Shown here: positions 5,433 through 6,571 of the stretch, one piece after another
How the letters are laid out: each line of letters starts with the position of its first letter
Position numbering within the stretch: the first letter of the stretch is position 1
DNA from: Pseudomonadota bacterium
GTDB lineage: Bacteria; Myxococcota_A; Polyangia; Fen-1088
Reading direction: 5' to 3'
Assembly (NCBI GenBank): GCA_017881285.1
Contig: JADGRD010000205.1
Span: forward strand, 1-6,571
Length of the DNA stretch: 6,571 nucleotides
Position numbers and translations under genes: made by a program
The notes under the pieces: model-generated
Database searches by the model: none
The model's input: only the letters and a program-made list of their open reading frames with translations
What the model was told of the DNA's origin: nothing

Positions 5433-6442
5433 TGTTCGGCCCAACCTTCCGGCCCGGCCGGTTCCCCTGTCACCGTCCACGTAACCCGGTCAGCCCCTCG
5501 GTTTTCGTGGGATCTGCGTTCGTCGCACTGCTCGCCGGAACCACCGTCGCGCAGGCGAAAGTGTACAAGGGCGCCGAGGTCTACAGCAACGCGACCGTCC
5601 TTCACGGCCGCGTCGAGATGCGGATGCGCATGATCCGGGGCAGCGGCCTCATCTCGACGTTCTTCACGTATAAGAACGGCTCCGAGCTCTCCGGCGCGCT
5701 CTGGGAAGAGCTCGACATCGAAGCGCTCGGAAAAAACGATGCCAAGTCCTGGCAGTCGAACCTCATCACGGGCAACCCGCGCGTCACCTCCGAGCAGGTG
5801 TACACCTCGCCGACCTCGCTGGCCGACGATTACCACACCTATCGGATCGAATGGACGCCCGACTACGTTTCCTGGGCGCTCGACGATACCGAAGTCCGCA
5901 GAACCCAAGGCGGCCAGGCAAGCCAGCTCCTCAACCCGCACACGCTTCGGTTCAACGCCTGGTCGAGCGATAGCACCGGCTGGGCTGGCGATCTGGACGA
6001 GACCGCCCTGCCCGCCTACCAGTTCGTCAATTGGATTAGGTACTACCGCTACGAGAACGGCCAGTTCGTGCTCGATTGGACGGAGGACTTCGACACCTTC
6101 GACAGCAGCCGCTGGTCCAAGGGCACCTGGACATTCACCGGCAACCGCGTCGACTTCGATCCCGCGAACGCCGTCGTCCAAGACGGCACGCTGATTCTTG
6201 CCATCACCAAGGAAGGTGCGACGGGCTTCTCCGGCACGGTTCCCCCCGATCCCCAAGGAAACGCGAGCAATGTTCCCGTCACCCCCAGCGAGCCGATCAC
6301 TCCAGCCACGCCAGCCGCATCCGGCTCGGGCGGTGGTTGCAGTCTCATCGCGTCGCGCACTTCATCACGAGACGGCGCCTGGGTCCTGGGGATCTTCCTC
6401 CTCGGCTTGACAACCGCCAGGCGCCGTCGCCACGGGCGATAG
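5432..6442 (+). CDS. Secreted, circularly permuted GH16 beta-1,3-1,4-glucanase (lichenase) with MYXO-CTERM-like tail
   Basis: 336 residues. The start is fixed by AAGGAG at 5421-5426. A long basic N-region (residues 1-22) precedes the hydrophobic core and a probable cleavage after VAQA (Ala42). The mature part begins KVYKGAEVYSNATVLHGRVEMRM and holds WEELDIEALGKND: Glu93 nucleophile, Asp95, Glu97 acid/base. QSNLITGNPRVTSE, YRIEWTPDYVSWALDDTEVRRTQGG and LRFNAWSSDSTGWAGDLDETALP then follow the Fibrobacter succinogenes 1,3-1,4-beta-glucanase closely, including the C-terminal DWTEDFDTFDSSRWSKGTW...GNRVDF...DGTLILAITKEG (about 215-262), the permuted N-terminal segment. The predicted activity is endo-hydrolysis of beta-1,4 bonds next to beta-1,3 bonds in lichenan or cereal glucan (EC 3.2.1.73). 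Instead of a long Gly/Ser linker it has a short Pro/Thr one (about 271-298), then Cys303, a hydrophobic helix and ARRRRHGR, a MYXO-CTERM-like anchor. All key residues are present, so it should be active. Confidence 0.93.
   Translation: MFGPTFRPGRFPCHRPRNPVSPSVFVGSAFVALLAGTTVAQAKVYKGAEVYSNATVLHGRVEMRMRMIRGSGLISTFFTYKNGSELSGALWEELDIEALGKNDAKSWQSNLITGNPRVTSEQVYTSPTSLADDYHTYRIEWTPDYVSWALDDTEVRRTQGGQASQLLNPHTLRFNAWSSDSTGWAGDLDETALPAYQFVNWIRYYRYENGQFVLDWTEDFDTFDSSRWSKGTWTFTGNRVDFDPANAVVQDGTLILAITKEGATGFSGTVPPDPQGNASNVPVTPSEPITPATPAASGSGGGCSLIASRTSSRDGAWVLGIFLLGLTTARRRRHGR
6338..6439 (+). other. MYXO-CTERM-like C-terminal sorting signal of the second glucanase
   Basis: Residues 303-336: GSGGGC with the single Cys303, a polar spacer, hydrophobic AWVLGIFLLGLTTA (316-329) and the basic cluster RRRRHGR. 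It is a closer match to the usual form than the upstream paralogue. Processing at the Cys and surface attachment are inferred from the family. Confidence 0.8.
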
Positions 6443-6503
6443 CCCGCACTGGGAGCCAGGCGCAGCAGGTCGCGTGGAGACGCATCGCGCCCCCGGGGAC
6501 GAC

Positions 6504-6533
6504 TTGACATGACATATCGACCCTAGGTCCAAT
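6504..6533 (+). promoter_or_regulatory. Possible sigma-70-type promoter for a gene beyond the window
   Basis: A perfect TTGACA at 6504-6509 is followed after 18 bp by TCCAAT at 6528-6533 (4 of 6 matches to TATAAT). It lies 61 bp after the last stop in a non-coding, less GC-rich stretch and points to the right edge. The -10 is weak, and myxobacterial promoters are often poorly conserved. Confidence 0.3.
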
Positions 6534-6557
6534 GCCGGTCACTTAGGAAACATCCAC

Positions 6558-6571
6558 AGGGAGAAACGGAG
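6558..6571 (+). promoter_or_regulatory. SD-like sequence at the right edge
   Basis: Purine-rich AGGGAG at 6558-6563 and CGGAG at 6567-6571 end the window. No start codon follows within it, so a + strand gene probably starts just outside. Confidence 0.4.

Noticed and set aside
4709..6256. 515-codon open frame on the minus strand rich in Pro, Val and Glu repeats
   Set aside because: It is antisense to the Gly/Ser linker and GH16 domains of clearly real genes; its VVPPE-like repeats are the complement of GGSTT codons in high-GC DNA.
6470..6500. GC-rich inverted repeats after the last glucanase (GCGTGGAGACGC, CCCCGGGG), considered as a terminator
   Set aside because: Short stems and no T-run; not supportable as an intrinsic terminator.

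Overview
The window looks like chromosomal DNA of a large-genome myxobacterium, most likely of the Polyangiales/Sorangium type. The evidence is high G+C with strong third-position GC, Gly/Ser/Thr-rich linkers of the 'GGSGG' kind in exported proteins, and two proteins ending in MYXO-CTERM-like tails (cysteine motif, hydrophobic helix, arginine cluster). This is inferred from style; there is no rRNA or other taxonomic marker.

All genes are on the + strand and tightly packed. (1) 3-605: the 3' part of a gene entering from the left edge, with a probable outer-membrane beta-barrel-like C-terminus. (2) 602-1675: a lipoprotein with a PHB-depolymerase/feruloyl-esterase (CE1/LpqC-like) alpha/beta-hydrolase fold, overlapping gene 1 by 4 bp; its nucleophile Ser appears replaced by Ala and its catalytic His by Leu. 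(3) 1750-2583: an AraC-family regulator with an N-terminal cupin sensor. (4) 2583-3977: a GPH (MelB-type) sugar:cation symporter whose start codon shares a base with the regulator's stop. (5) After an 87-bp gap, 4065-5432: a secreted GH16 glucanase with a very long Gly/Ser/Thr linker and a MYXO-CTERM-like tail. (6) 5432-6442: a second secreted GH16 glucanase, translationally coupled to the first, also with a MYXO-CTERM-like tail. The last 129 bp hold no gene, but contain a possible promoter and, at the very edge, an SD-like sequence for a gene outside the window.

The main result is that both GH16 proteins have the circularly permuted lichenase order known from the Fibrobacter succinogenes 1,3-1,4-beta-glucanase. 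The segment that forms the N-terminus of Bacillus-type lichenases (F...W...N.V....G.L.L..) lies after the catalytic jelly roll, and the mature proteins begin at the 'AELY/AEVY' strand. Two adjacent, diverged, permuted copies, both apparently anchored at the surface, suggest an ancestral duplication.

Together genes 3-6 read as a small mixed-linkage beta-glucan (lichenan-type) utilisation locus. Surface glucanases would cut the polymer, the GPH symporter would import short glucosides, and the cupin-AraC protein would sense a product and control expression. The role of the apparently non-catalytic esterase-like lipoprotein upstream is unknown; a binding or accessory function is only a guess. No tRNA, rRNA, CRISPR array or mobile element was seen.
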